From Prosapia bicincta (lineage: Eukaryota > Arthropoda > Insecta > Hemiptera > Cercopidae), in assembly GCA_036971475.1 (NCBI GenBank), contig JBAIZL010000008.1, forward strand, positions 8,986,263-9,050,262: a DNA stretch of 64,000 nt. The letters are read 5' to 3'. Each line of letters opens with the position of its first letter. The first letter of the stretch is position 1. A model generated the notes under the pieces. That model saw nothing but the letters and a program-made list of their open reading frames with translations. It was not told where the DNA came from and made no database searches. Shown here piece by piece: positions 52,904 to 64,000 of the stretch. A program made the position numbers and the translations under genes.

Positions 52904-54487
52904 CAGTAATTTGGAAATTACCGTTTTCATTCACGAGTTTCAATTTTACGATATTTCCTATTAACGTCTCTGTATATATGCAGGCAAAACATCTGTCTCG
53001 TAGATACGTTGTTGCGTATCAATGTACGAACACATGTTTAGAGCCATCAATAAACTCGAGTGTTGTCTGATGGTTGCAAAATGTGTTCATGACGTCAAAG
53101 CTTCGATTGGTTTTTGCAATGGGCGTGCGCTCGTATGTGAATTCCGCGAGAAATGTGAATGTGTGAAATATTTTGTACCAAGGGCTGAAATACGGACGTT
53201 AAAGATATTTTTAGAACAATTTCAGTGCGGAATTGCAGCACGAGTCATAGTGCTTTAGCAACACCACGAAATGGTCAAGCTGTCGGGATTTAAGGGCTTG
53301 GAAGGCGTAATAAATGTCGCAGAACATAACTACGGTTTCACGATTTACTGTGGCCAAGTGAAAGTTAAATACTCTAGTTTTGTTTTTTTCTTTACGGTCG
53401 TTTAGTGGTGCGAAAATATTGTTTTTATTGAATTATGTACTGTCCTCTTTGCTGTCTTACCCGTGTCTGAGGCATAATAGCTTATTCTGTGATATATTTA
53501 AAAATTTTCCATTTGTTGTATCAGATAATTATTCAGGCCGTACAAATAATGGTCTTTAAAATCAATAAACCAGACTTGAAATAAAATTACTGACATTTGT
53601 ATTTTCTATTACTTGATATCGAACGAAACATTAGGCTGAGTAAACTTCAAGTACTGTGTTAGCTAACACATGTTAGAGTTGCCCAGTTAATGTAAGACAA
53701 AAGTGGTGAATTTATAGTAACGAACCGTTTGCTTGTCTCCAGAACATTTCCTAGTTGTTCTGATATTGTCTTATTTTACAATTTTTGGCAACAATAATAA
53801 TAATTTTGTTTGAACTTTATAAAACTTGCCAGGTTTGTTTAGGTAACATTGTAGCAGTTAGCGGCCTTTAACAATGTCGAGGTTGCCTCTTGGAATCGTT
53901 AAGCTAGTAACGGTAGGTTTAAAAAATTAAGAAAATCGTGCGGGCTGTAACAAATGAGAGGTGTAAGAAACGTATAAAAAAGAGGGACCAAGTGGTGATA
54001 GTTTTCAAGAATATACTTCGTGAACAATGTTCTGGAAAAAAATGAACTAGTGAAAAAAATTTGTAAAGAACATATTTAACGGTGAAGTGAAATAAAATAC
54101 AATATAGTTGGAGCAAAAAAAGGCAGATTGTGAAAAATTTGGTGGTTGCAGTAAAGGAAGTTTCAAAGAACATTGACCTCACTTTAGTTAAGATAAAAAC
54201 ATGGTTTTTTATTACATGTAAAAAACATTTTTTTAATGTATTTCTGCTGGACATTTTCCTTGTGCAAGGCAAAACCCTAACCGCTTAATGAGTATGGATG
54301 CCAGACGGTCCATTGTAAGACTAAGGCAAGGAAGGTGTAGGACATGAACCTTCTCTATAGCTGGGAATGGAGGATATTATCTAGCAATGTAGGACAATAA
54401 GAGTCTATTCAAAAGTTTTTTTAAATAGAAGAAATTTTTCTGTTTAAAGTTTCAAAAGGTTTATTGCCAATAAATATGCTAAATACA
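52896..54487. other. single-copy DNA, no clear gene
   Basis: A 78-codon ORF at 53022-53258 and a 117-codon minus-strand ORF at 53919-54272, rich in Phe and Leu, carry no recognisable motifs. Neither can be supported as a gene. Confidence 0.45.
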
Positions 54488-54935
54488 ATTGGTGTTCAAC
54501 TTCATTGTGGGTGTTGCAACTTCACTGAGGGTCTTGCAACTTAATTGTGGTTGTTCAAAATTCACTATGGGTGTTGCAAATTCATTCTAAGCGTAGCAAC
54601 TTCATTGTGGGTGTTGCAAAGTCATTGTGGCTGTTGAAACTTTATTGTAGGAGTCGGAGCTCCATTGTGGGTTTTGCAACTTCACTGTGGCATTTGCAAC
54701 TTTATTGTGGGTGTTGCAACTTCACTGTGGCCGTTGTAACTTCATTGTGGGAGTTGCAACTTCACTGTGGTTTTTGCAACTTCACTGTGACTGTTGTAAC
54801 CTAATTGAGTGTATACAGAATTCACTTTGGCCGCTGTAACTTTACTGTGAATGTTGCATTTTCATTGTAGGTATTGCGACTTTATTGTGGGTGTCGCGAC
54901 TTCATTGTGGGTGTTGCAATATCATTGAGGGTGTT
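54488..54935. repeat. 20-bp degenerate minisatellite, about 22 copies
   Basis: The consensus is ACTTCATTGTGGGTGTTGCA with period exactly 20. Units are diverged at several positions, so the array is old. An ORF that crosses part of it (54547-54804) reflects the low-stop composition. Confidence 0.9.
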
Positions 54936-55778
54936 GAAACAACACTTTTCTGTTTTCCTTCTCCAAGTGATTAAATCTTGCTGAATTTTCAAGTTGAACG
55001 ACGATCCATAAAAATAATAGATAGGGTAAGTAATTTGTCAAAGAACAACCCTTGTGTTTGCAGAGAGGGGATGCACGCTGAAGGGTCGTGTAAAATCACT
55101 TAGACACCCCGTTGTAGATCTCCTTTATGCGAGTACAATAAAACCTTTTTTTGTTATGGGCATTAAAGTCTATTACGCATTGTGTGTGGTCATATACCCT
55201 TAATTCATTACAAGCCATTATCTCACCTTGTGATCATTGACTCCCAGACAATAAAGGTCGCACCCAAATTATGCCACACCCTTAGGCCGAGGTGACGCTA
55301 TGATGGAAATTATCTTCCATCTGCAACGGTATTTCGGTTTTCACGTCACTAGGGATTTCGTCGTATTATTTACATAAATGTTTCTTCATTTTAGTTTAAA
55401 TTAATTTGTTTTGAGTTTTTCAATTTAGTCAAAAAAAGGTTCTCTGTAAAATGTGTTCTGGACGAGCGGATTTAGCGAGAAAAAATAGGAAATTTATCCC
55501 AATGAAACCTAAATAATCAGCTGATGAATTTCCTCGTTTAAATTTCTTATTACGAGTGTCCTACTTGATAACATAATGGTCTAAATTAAAGCATCCGATG
55601 TTTTATATCGTAAGACGCATTCAATTCAATTACAGTATTTATGTTGTTGTGGGGAATATAAGTTCTTATATAAGCGCGCCCGTGCACGTGCTGGTCTATT
55701 AACATTTGTACAGGAATCTGTTTATTCCACTTCAATACCTGAATACTTTTAATCTAAAATACATTATAAAATCGTATT
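54936..55778. other. AT-rich DNA, nothing recognised
   Basis: No ORF or repeat stands out. Confidence 0.5.
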
Positions 55779-55805
55779 CAATTTCTTCTTCTAGTTAACA
55801 TTATT

Positions 55806-55866
<61 letters not shown>

Positions 55867-56265
55867 CAAATTTTCAATCGTTAATAAAATGCTTTTTGAA
55901 CTCTAGTTCAAATACATTTTTTAAAACTTGTAGTGGATGTCACTATATTTTAATATACTTCATTTTAAATATTGATTCTTAAATAAATTTCTTTCATTAA
56001 TTTTAGTTTTAAATGGGAGAAAAAATTTTCACAAAAAGGGCAAGGTATGCAATATAGTTATTTCGTCCCATTTGGCTTAAAGTAAATGATAACAGTGATT
56101 TCACGAAACCGCTAATTTTATTTTATACCTTATGCTGTTAAACAGCTGTTTTAATGCATAGGATGTGTTACTTTATTTATATTAATTGTAATTATTTAGT
56201 AAAAAGTTACTAAAATTAAATTTTTTCTTTGTTGACCTAAGTAGGAGTTGGCTTTAAAAAGTTTT
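55779..56265 (+). repeat. dispersed repeat family A, copy with (AT)n at its 5' end
   Basis: A pure (AT)n tract at about 55807-55861 precedes CAATCGTTAATAAAATGCTT, GGGAGAAAAAATTTTCACAA, AAACAGCTGTTTTAATGCAT and GACCTAAGTAGGAGTTGGCT. Confidence 0.82.
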
Positions 56266-57169
56266 GTTTATATTATTTGTTTTTATTCATAATAAGGAAG
56301 CTCGAAAAATTATTACTTTATTCCAGAGTTTGAGGATTTGCGCATAGATGTCTTTAACAACTCGAATCGATGCAGAAGCTTGCTGTGCGTAGAATTGCCA
56401 GTATTAAATGTCAGATATGCCCGTTGCGTTAGGCCTTCATGCTACGGAGTCTTGCGACGAACAATGCCTCTTCCAATCGCCTGTTTACGACAGCTAATGA
56501 AAGTGTTGTGTTTGTACGTTGACCAATCACTACCAGGTTTCTCACAGATTACATATCGATCACTACTGTGGCCATTATATTGCTCCGAGGTGAATGCGAT
56601 TGTAAATCAATTTAAAACGTATCCCGCTTATGCCACGCCTTTTGGGAGCGTGTCCAGACAGATTAGGCGAGAGATGCGGCATACTGGTGTTGCCTCTAGA
56701 GTCCATCGGCTTCACTAAAATGTGCTGGCAGCGGTTCTCTTTTACAGAAATATTTGTATGAAATACCTCACAAGATTTTTATTGTTTATCAGAAATTATA
56801 CAGTACATGACTGTATATAAGACATTATTTTACGGAATGTCTAGTATTTGAACTGCATTATTTGTTTACACTTACGAAATAATAAATTATTTTTCTAATA
56901 GTAGTTCTGTTATTATCAGCAGGGTATTGGGTAGACTTTGTCCCGGATTAGAGCAGGTGTATTTTTGCCCCTTATGATGCCATACCCAGAACCAGGTTAT
57001 CATATTGCCGATTCCTTAGCCCTCCCTGATTCCATCTACCCTCCTTATACTTCTTATACGGGGGTAAAACAGGCACACACCTCTATTCAACCCCTTTAAA
57101 GAGTGATCTACTACAAGTAGATGTCCCTGGATACGTGGTCCTTACTTTAATCCTACGTATATTCACATT
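56266..57169. other. GC-richer patch with an unassigned 126-codon ORF
   Basis: 56338-56718 is open for 126 codons on the plus strand and is clearly GC-richer than both flanks. The predicted protein is rich in Arg, Cys and Leu and shows no domain I recognise. It could be a diverged exon, an old transposon piece or chance. Confidence 0.3.
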
Positions 57170-58108
57170 TCAGCCGTATCCTACGCAGGACTATAAGCTC
57201 GTTGCTTTATCCTACGCAGGACTATAAGCTCGTTGCTTTATCCTACGTAGGACTATAAGCTCGTTGCTTTATGCTACGTAGGACTATAACCTCGTTGCTT
57301 TATCCTACGTAGGACTATAACCTCGTTGCTTTATCCTACGTAGGACTATAAGCTCGTTGCTTTATCCTACGTAGGACTATAAGCTCGTTGCTTTATCCTA
57401 CGTAGGACTATAAGCTCGTTGCTTTATCCTACGTAGGACTATAAGCTCGTTGCTTTATCCTACGTAGGACTATAACCTCGTTGCTTTATCCTACGTAGGA
57501 CTATAAGCTCGTTGCTTTATCCTACGTAGGACTATAAGCTCGTTGCTTTATCCTACGCAGGACTATAAGCTCGTTGCTTTATCCTACGCAGGACTATAAG
57601 CTCGTTGCTTTATCCTACGTAGGACTATAAGCTCGTTGCTTTATCCTACGTAGGACTATAAGCTCGTTGCTTTATCCTACGTAGGACTATAACCTCGTTG
57701 CTTTATCCTACGTAGGACTATAACCTCGTTGCTTTATCCTACGTAGGACTATAAGCTCGTTGCTTTATCCTACGTAGGACTATAAGCTCGTTGCTTTATC
57801 CTACGTAGGACTATAACCTCGTTGCTTTATCCTACGTAGGACTATAACCTCGTTGCTTTATCCTACGTAGGTCTATAAGCTCGTTGCTTTATCCTACGTA
57901 GGACTATAAGCTCGTTGCTTTATCCTACGTAGGACTATAAGCTCGTTGCTTTATCCTACGTAGGACTATAACCTCGTTGCTTTATCCTACGTAGGACTAT
58001 AAGCTCGTTGCTTTATCCTACGTAGGACTATAAGCTCGTTGCTTTATCCTACGTAGGACTATAAGCTCGTTGCTTTATCCTACGCAGGACTATAAGCTCA
58101 TTGCTTTA
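57170..58108. repeat. 31-bp minisatellite, about 30 copies
   Basis: The unit is CCTACGTAGGACTATAAGCT plus CGTTGCTTTAT. It contains the 10-bp palindrome CCTACGTAGG. Variants are GCAGG for GTAGG and AACCT for AAGCT; they occur in runs, showing multi-unit duplication. Confidence 0.95.
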
Positions 58109-58249
58109 AAAAGGGGGACAGTTTCAAGAGTCAACCCAGTCTGTAACTCCCGATAGAACTGTCAACAACTATTAACGGTCCCGGTTGAGAATTAATGAGC
58201 ATGTGGGTGGTTCTCGTTAAAAGGGAAAGTAATTATTACTTTTAATTTA

Positions 58250-58796
58250 GGGTATATATATATATATATAAATCTACGTATGTATGTATATATCCACCTT
58301 ATCCATTACTAAACCTCTGAACAGAAGTAAATTCGGAGGGATTGTTTAACATATTTCCAGGATGGTTCTTGTGAAGGTTGGTGTAGATCCATCCACAGAA
58401 CTCCCCCTCCTCCCGAGAGGCTTAGGATGGTTCAAATACCGATTATGTGTTTATGCATGTATACATGTATGTATGTATGTGTATGCATGTATGTATGTAT
58501 GTATGTATGTGTATGCATGTATGTATGTATGTAGGTAGGCAGGTTTGTATGCATGTATCTTATGGTCACCTAAACCACTAAACAGAAGTTAATGAAATTT
58601 TGAGGGATTGTTTAACATATTCCCTGGATGGTTCGTATGAAGATATTTGGTGCAGATCCATCCACAGGGCTAAGCCCCAGAGGCTTGGGATGGTTCATTG
58701 TACAGCCTCCCATAAGTCTAATTTTAAATTGTGTATCCATACTAGCGTAACTTAATTAATCTATATATACACACACACTCACATATACAGTATATA

Positions 58797-58855
<59 letters not shown>

Positions 58856-59265
58856 TATTTGTATGTATGCGCCTAATGGGTTACTAAACCACTGATCCGA
58901 TCACAATGAAACTTCGGGAAATTGTTGAGTACATTCTTGGAAAGGGTAAGTCTCTAGGGCGTAGCCGGTAGGCACATGATCCCCCCCCCAAAACCAATTA
59001 ATTTAAGCAGAAAAATATTAACCTATAAAACGGCGCTATCTTCTCATATATTTAAAAATGAATGTATGTATGTATGTATGTATGAGCCTAATGGGTTACT
59101 AAACCACTGATCCGATCGCCATGAAACTTTAAGAAAATGTTGTACATTCCTGGGACGTTTTCTGCAATAGCATGTCTCAGGGGTCTAGATAGGAGGTTAT
59201 GACCCCCCCCCCCATACCAATTAATTTTAGCAGAAAATCATTAATCTATAAACGGCACTAGGTTT
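58250..59265. repeat. TATG-rich region with two pairs of diverged dispersed repeats
   Basis: Block 1 (ATTACTAAACC...GGGATTGTTTAACATATT...GATCCATCCACAG) occurs at about 58300-58440 and 58560-58700. Block 2 (CCTAATGGGTTACTAAACCA, TGATCCGATC, ATGAAACTT, then a C run and ACCAATTAATTT) occurs at about 58865-59030 and 59080-59260. (ATGT)n and (AT)n tracts precede each. The layout resembles dispersed elements whose start is a TATG microsatellite. No ORF; family not recognised. Confidence 0.8.
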
Positions 59266-60779
59266 TAGAAAAACAGTTTGCCGACGACATAAGAATATTT
59301 TCAACGTATTTTTAAGTACCAAAATAGCATAAAATATGTTCAATCTCATCTCATCCTAAGACATTTCATTGAATTCATTCCAAATTTTGGTTGCTAAGCA
59401 ACACTTAACAAATTAAAATTATTTGGACCTATTTTTAAAAATCCACGCATCTCACATTATATGGCTTGTTCACGCGTTGAAAAACCTTCTGATTTATTTC
59501 TGTACGCACCTGAGACAAAAACCAAGAATATTATATATCCAAGCGCTCTTCAATAAATAACATCCAATCAAGAACTTTTATTGCCGATCGACTACTGTAA
59601 GTTCAACTATTATTGTCTTAATAAAATACTAAATTAAGTTCAGTTAATGTTAACACGCCATTCATTTACTTTTAGGCGGTATGAAGTTCGCCAGTCAGGA
59701 AGTATTTAATAAAACGAAATGATGAAATCCGCTTTGAAATATCAAAGTCAAATCAAAAATTTTCTTTGTTGACCTAAGTAGGAATTGACTTCTAAACATT
59801 TTATAACTTGTTCTTATATCACTTAATCCCAACAGTTACTATGGTACCCGCCTCTAACTCTAGTAAGAATGATTAATTAATTTGTATTATAAAAAGTGTA
59901 AATATATAACCTTTGAAAATATTCGATTTCGATATTATAACATTCAAATATAAAATTTAATTATTTTTTGAATCGGATACTCTGCAGTACAGTGAAAGAG
60001 TTTAAATTTAAACGGACATTCTCTTTTAAACGATGTAAATATATTCAAATAGGAAAGAATTAAATTTTCTTTACTATACAAATCGTAAAAAATGAAGGAC
60101 GCATTTCTTTAAAAAAAAAGTACTGTCTTTAAAATAAATTAGAAATCGTCTCCTCAATTATTCTCTATCTCTTGTTTATGTGAAGTTCGTGATTACACAA
60201 AACATTTCTAAAACAACGAAGGCACAATGGAGATGAACACGCACAGCTTGGAAATATGTCAACAGCTGTTTAGCGATGACATAATCAATAATTGGTCCAA
60301 CTGAGTTACTTGCAAGTGTTGTACTGTTGTATTTATTTATTCCTTTGATGCTTTCCATTATATGACGAAACCAACACTCACCAGAAATAGCTTCCGTCCC
60401 ATTTCCCCGCTTCCCTTCCTTCAGGTCTTCTGCTTCAGATCAACCGGATTCGACAGGAATTAACCAAAGACATATAGGCCTACTTCAAATTTTGTTTAAA
60501 TTTACATTAGACGTAATTTTTTTTAATGGAATAGATTAATTCCGTCAGCTAAAATAACAAATCTTAAAACAATTTAAAATTTCGTAACATTTACAACTAT
60601 TTAAATAGGAACGTGGATTTAGTGTTTTACATGTAGGCATTTCCATTATAATCAGAGCTTTATTTTCGTTGGTAATTCTAGTGAGAGGAAATTTTGATAT
60701 TCTGGGGGAATTCTATCATAATAACATTTTTTTTCTTTATTACCGGTAGCCTACATCATCTTGACAACGAAAAAATTTT
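59266..60779. other. AT-rich DNA, nothing recognised
   Basis: Apart from a family A 3' fragment at 59757-59800, no gene or repeat is seen. Confidence 0.5.
59757..59800 (+). repeat. dispersed repeat family A, 3' fragment
   Basis: Only the terminal block TTTCTTTGTTGACCTAAGTA GGAATTGACTT remains. Confidence 0.65.
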
Positions 60780-60895
60780 TTTTAACTAAGTAAATAAAAC
60801 TCACTAACCACAATACAAAAATCTTTATTTTACTACTGTAGTAAAATAAAGATTTTTATATTGTGGTTAGTGAGTTTAATTTGTTTAGTTAAAAC
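60780..60895. mobile_element. near-perfect palindrome, about 55-bp arms
   Basis: The left arm carries ACTCACTAACCACAATACAA and AAATCTTTATTTTACTA; the right arm has TAGTAAAATAAAGATTT and ATATTGTGGTTAGTGAGT. There is almost no loop; the centre is CTG near 60838. It could be a tiny foldback element or a DNA segment prone to cruciform extrusion. Confidence 0.8.
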
Positions 60896-62544
60896 ATTGG
60901 TCCACGGTGCTCAACAAATTTACTAACGAAAATTTTATTTTCTTAAACATTTCTATAGAAACGGATTTTAGGTATTTCCATGGAAACAACAATTTAATTT
61001 CTTATTGTAATTTCATGGTAACGACAATTTTGTTTCCAGAATAAAGGTTTTCTTACAGTTATTTAGATAGAAACATTGAATTTATTTGTATTATGTCTGT
61101 ATTTCCGTGTGGATGGTGATTTTCTTTTGTATTTAGTTGAACATCAGTTTTTATATTTCTGGAAATTAGTAGTAAACTCATTATACTGTATTTCTTTATC
61201 GTATTAGCCTACTCTGACAACGAACTGATCTGTTTGAAACTGACAGAGCCAGAAATATTTGTTGAACCTTTCAGAGCCAGAATATATGTTGAAACTGTCA
61301 GCCAGAAATATTTGTTGAAGTTTACCAGAATTTTAATTAACTAGAGATTCAGAAGAAATTTTAAAATAATCAGTTTTTTCTTCAAACTTAGGTGGAGCAC
61401 ATTCAGTTAAAGATACGTTTTAAATATTATTTAATTTCGAGGATTCTGTTGTCCAGACGATCGCCAAAACTATAAGTAAATTTGAACTTTAGAACTTAGG
61501 AACAACTACCCGGAATTATAATTTACTCCGACCACAAACTGACCGGTTTAAAACTGCCAGAGCCAGAAATATTTGTGTTGCCTACGTCTATTGATATTCA
61601 GAAACTTTTTATAAAAATACTCAGTTTTTCTTCTTCAAACTGAGTTGGGCAATCGTATTTCAGAATTGAGATGGTTTAGGTTTATATTAATTTGTAACTT
61701 TACAAAGGAGGTAAAGAGGTTTTATTAAGTATGCAACTTTGACTATGTTGAGATCTCTTTAACTTGTAGCTGTTTACATAAAGGTAGACTTATGGGAATG
61801 TCCAGTTATTTAAGTTTTACTTATTCGGTTTTGTTGTATTTGATATAAATCTCGTTTTTATTCATTGCAGCGGATCCAAATCGTCCTAAACAAACACTAT
61901 ACTCGCCTTCATTAAATGTAAATCCCGCCCAATCTGTTTCACCCTCCGTTACCCCTCCATCGATCACCCTGTACTAGCCTATATTGGACGACTGAGCTGC
62001 CGTGAAAGATTCCAATTAATGGTGAATAAGGTGAGGGAGGAAGATATCCAACTGGAAGGAGGGTGGTATGCCCTATTTAGGTCACGACTGCTCAATCAAT
62101 ATTAAACACAACGCCCTTTTAGTCAAGTGCTCAAGACACTTATCAGTGCGCCCGTGTGAAATGTCCGAGATGGTTTCGTTATTCACACGCCAACTACTCA
62201 CGCTGACAATCTGTGCATAACGCAATCACACAAGAAAAGCCAGAACATGTTACGCAAGTATTAAAGGGTCCTTCGCTACTTGGCGACCTCTAATCTCTCG
62301 TCACTCAAGTTATCTTCAGACTTTCATATTAATACTACATAAAATTAATTAAGTTTTAAGTCTTTAACTTCAGAGAACTCCTTTATTTAGGCCAGTTCCT
62401 ACACTTCCTACGCGCGCAAAGATTCCTCCAGGCGCCTCCCTTTATCCCCATCTCTTCACTAATGTTATTTTATCGTAATAGATTAAGAAACTATTAAAAT
62501 GAAAACTGTGTTTTTATCTGAGTTAATTTTGTATAGTGAATTGT
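60896..62544. other. AT-rich DNA with a small repeated motif
   Basis: GAGCCAGAAATATTTG occurs near 61245 and 61558, with diverged versions near 61275 and 61300. 61870-62300 is less AT-rich, without an ORF. Confidence 0.45.
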
Positions 62545-62895
62545 TAAATTCCTTCTATTAGTTCACACTCTATATATATTTAGTTCAAATTTTCAATCGT
62601 TCATTAAATACTTTTTATTCATACATTGAAGTTCAAATAAATTTGTTTTAAACTTGTGGTTGACACTTGATTCCGTGTTATTCCAATTATTAATTTATTA
62701 ATTAGGTTTGATAATGAATTTATTTTAGTTTTATATGGGAGAAAAACCTTTCACTAAAGGGGCAAGCTGTGCAATAGAGTTATTTTGCACAGGTTATGTT
62801 ACTTTTATTATATTAATCGTAATTATTTAATAAAAAGTAACTAAACTAAAAATTCCTTTGTTGGCTTTAGTAGGAATTAACTTTAAAATATTTGT
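62545..62895 (+). repeat. dispersed repeat family A, internally deleted copy
   Basis: CCTTCTATTAGTTCACACTC, TTTTATATGGGAGAAAAACC, CACTAAAGGGGCAAGC and TTTAATAAAAAGTAACTAAA appear in reference order; the CAGCTG-bearing middle is shortened. Confidence 0.8.
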
Positions 62896-64000
62896 GTTTA
62901 TATTTTACCTATTTTCTAATTTGTTTATTATCGCCTGAATTTCATATTTTACACAAAAACGTATCGCGGCTAAAACTACGGCGATCTGCATTTATAGATT
63001 TAGAACGAGCGATTTTAGTCCAGTTGTATTGCTTTCGGAACTTCTGAAGGTTGGATCTACGTTTCGGGGAAACTGACGCGACCGAGTCTGTGAAACACGT
63101 GTAGGAATTTAATAGAGAGCCTTGTTTTTAATTTGTTTGCTTTGTCGGAGGGGAAGGAAAGGTCGTAGATAACAGCGGCCCCTACCCTACCATTCCCTCT
63201 TTTGTCTCATGATATTTTCAGCTGTTTTAACACTTTAAAGAACAATATGGATTTTTTATAACAAAAGCCTTTTGTTAGCTTTCACAACAAAAGCTATTTT
63301 CATTCTAATTTAACACTTCAATTTTTTACAGGATTATTTCAAAGCAATATGATAACGGAGAACAACTTGCTAATTCTCTGGCCAATAATTTTTGTTATCC
63401 TTATCATTTGAAACAATATCAGACTTATTGGTCTGTTTAGTCGTCGTCAGCTAAGTATTAATAAAAATGCAATTCTCATGACTCGCCGTCTACATTTTAT
63501 GCATTATCGCAAAATGTTTCAACAATGTAATCCCCATAAATTTCAGACTGTTGAGTAAATTTATGTAGTAGACCTACTGTTTCGAAAGATTCCGTATCAT
63601 TGTAGCGTATCTGTGGCCTTTTACATTGCTATCTGTATAACGCCCTGTTCCATCTCCCCCTCCGAGGGGGTTAACAATTGGTTTATTGTCATTCCCGTGG
63701 TCAAGAAGTCTGAAATACATTATGTGATGAGTCATTCCAGTATAGACGAGTTTCAGGATTTCCTCGTTCTGTCAGTTTTTTAATCTATGGAAATTATTGT
63801 TGTATTTTTTCCTTTCAGTTTTATCATTTGTTTCTTTAAACAATTTTCATTCTTCTTCAGTTTTTTTTCACTATGTTATACAGCTGGTTACAAATACTAT
63901 TATATTAGCATTCATTTGTTCTAAGATATATCTTAGTTAGTATTCACTATAAAACAGTTTCAAAAACAAGACATGAAATGTTACGGAAAAATAAGAGAAG
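62896..64000. other. AT-rich DNA, nothing recognised
   Basis: No ORF, hairpin or repeat stands out up to the window end. Confidence 0.5.

Noticed and set aside
53919..54272. 117-codon minus-strand ORF
   Set aside because: It is Phe/Leu-rich low-complexity translation of AT-rich DNA with no domain, repeat or composition signal.

Overview
This is AT-rich, gene-poor eukaryotic DNA. I found no intact protein-coding gene, rRNA, tRNA or CRISPR array. Long pure dinucleotide microsatellites, many short foldback elements, a mariner-family transposon and the tail of an RNase-H-type non-LTR retrotransposon point to an animal, most likely an arthropod and perhaps an insect. The exact taxon cannot be fixed from this window. 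It could be intergenic DNA or part of a very long intron. Layout: 1-15 kb is mostly single-copy AT-rich DNA with small minisatellites (39, 54, about 75, about 90 and 95 bp units), foldback elements and microsatellites. 15.4-26.2 kb is one continuous satellite of 58-bp units (about 187 copies) with visible higher-order duplications. 26.8-28.6 kb is a 41-bp minisatellite. 28.6-37.2 kb holds several members of a dispersed repeat of about 450 bp (called family A here), foldback elements, a 157-bp and a 132-bp minisatellite. 38.0-41.2 kb is a mariner-type element with recognisable terminal inverted repeats; its dead transposase gene is interrupted by 19 tandem copies of a 131-bp slice of itself. 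42-43.6 kb holds a foldback element, a 25-bp GC-rich minisatellite and a non-LTR retrotransposon fragment. 46.3-48.2 kb is an (AT)n tract followed by about 861 uninterrupted TG repeats. 49-64 kb has more family A copies, a terminal-inverted-repeat element filled with (GT)n, 20-bp and 31-bp minisatellites, TATG-rich dispersed repeats and a near-perfect palindrome. The strongest theme is that several tandem arrays sit inside transposable elements and, in two cases, are built from the element's own sequence: the mariner (131-bp units) and a foldback element at 14.3-15.1 kb (32-38-bp units). The foldback element has an unexpanded sibling at 33.1 kb, and both copies have 13-bp target duplications. 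A second theme is a recurring stem-loop core, CTGANGA + T + stem-loop + GAAA, found in or beside foldback elements and microsatellites. It resembles a hammerhead ribozyme core with one extra base. No gene pathway or operon-like cooperation can be described.
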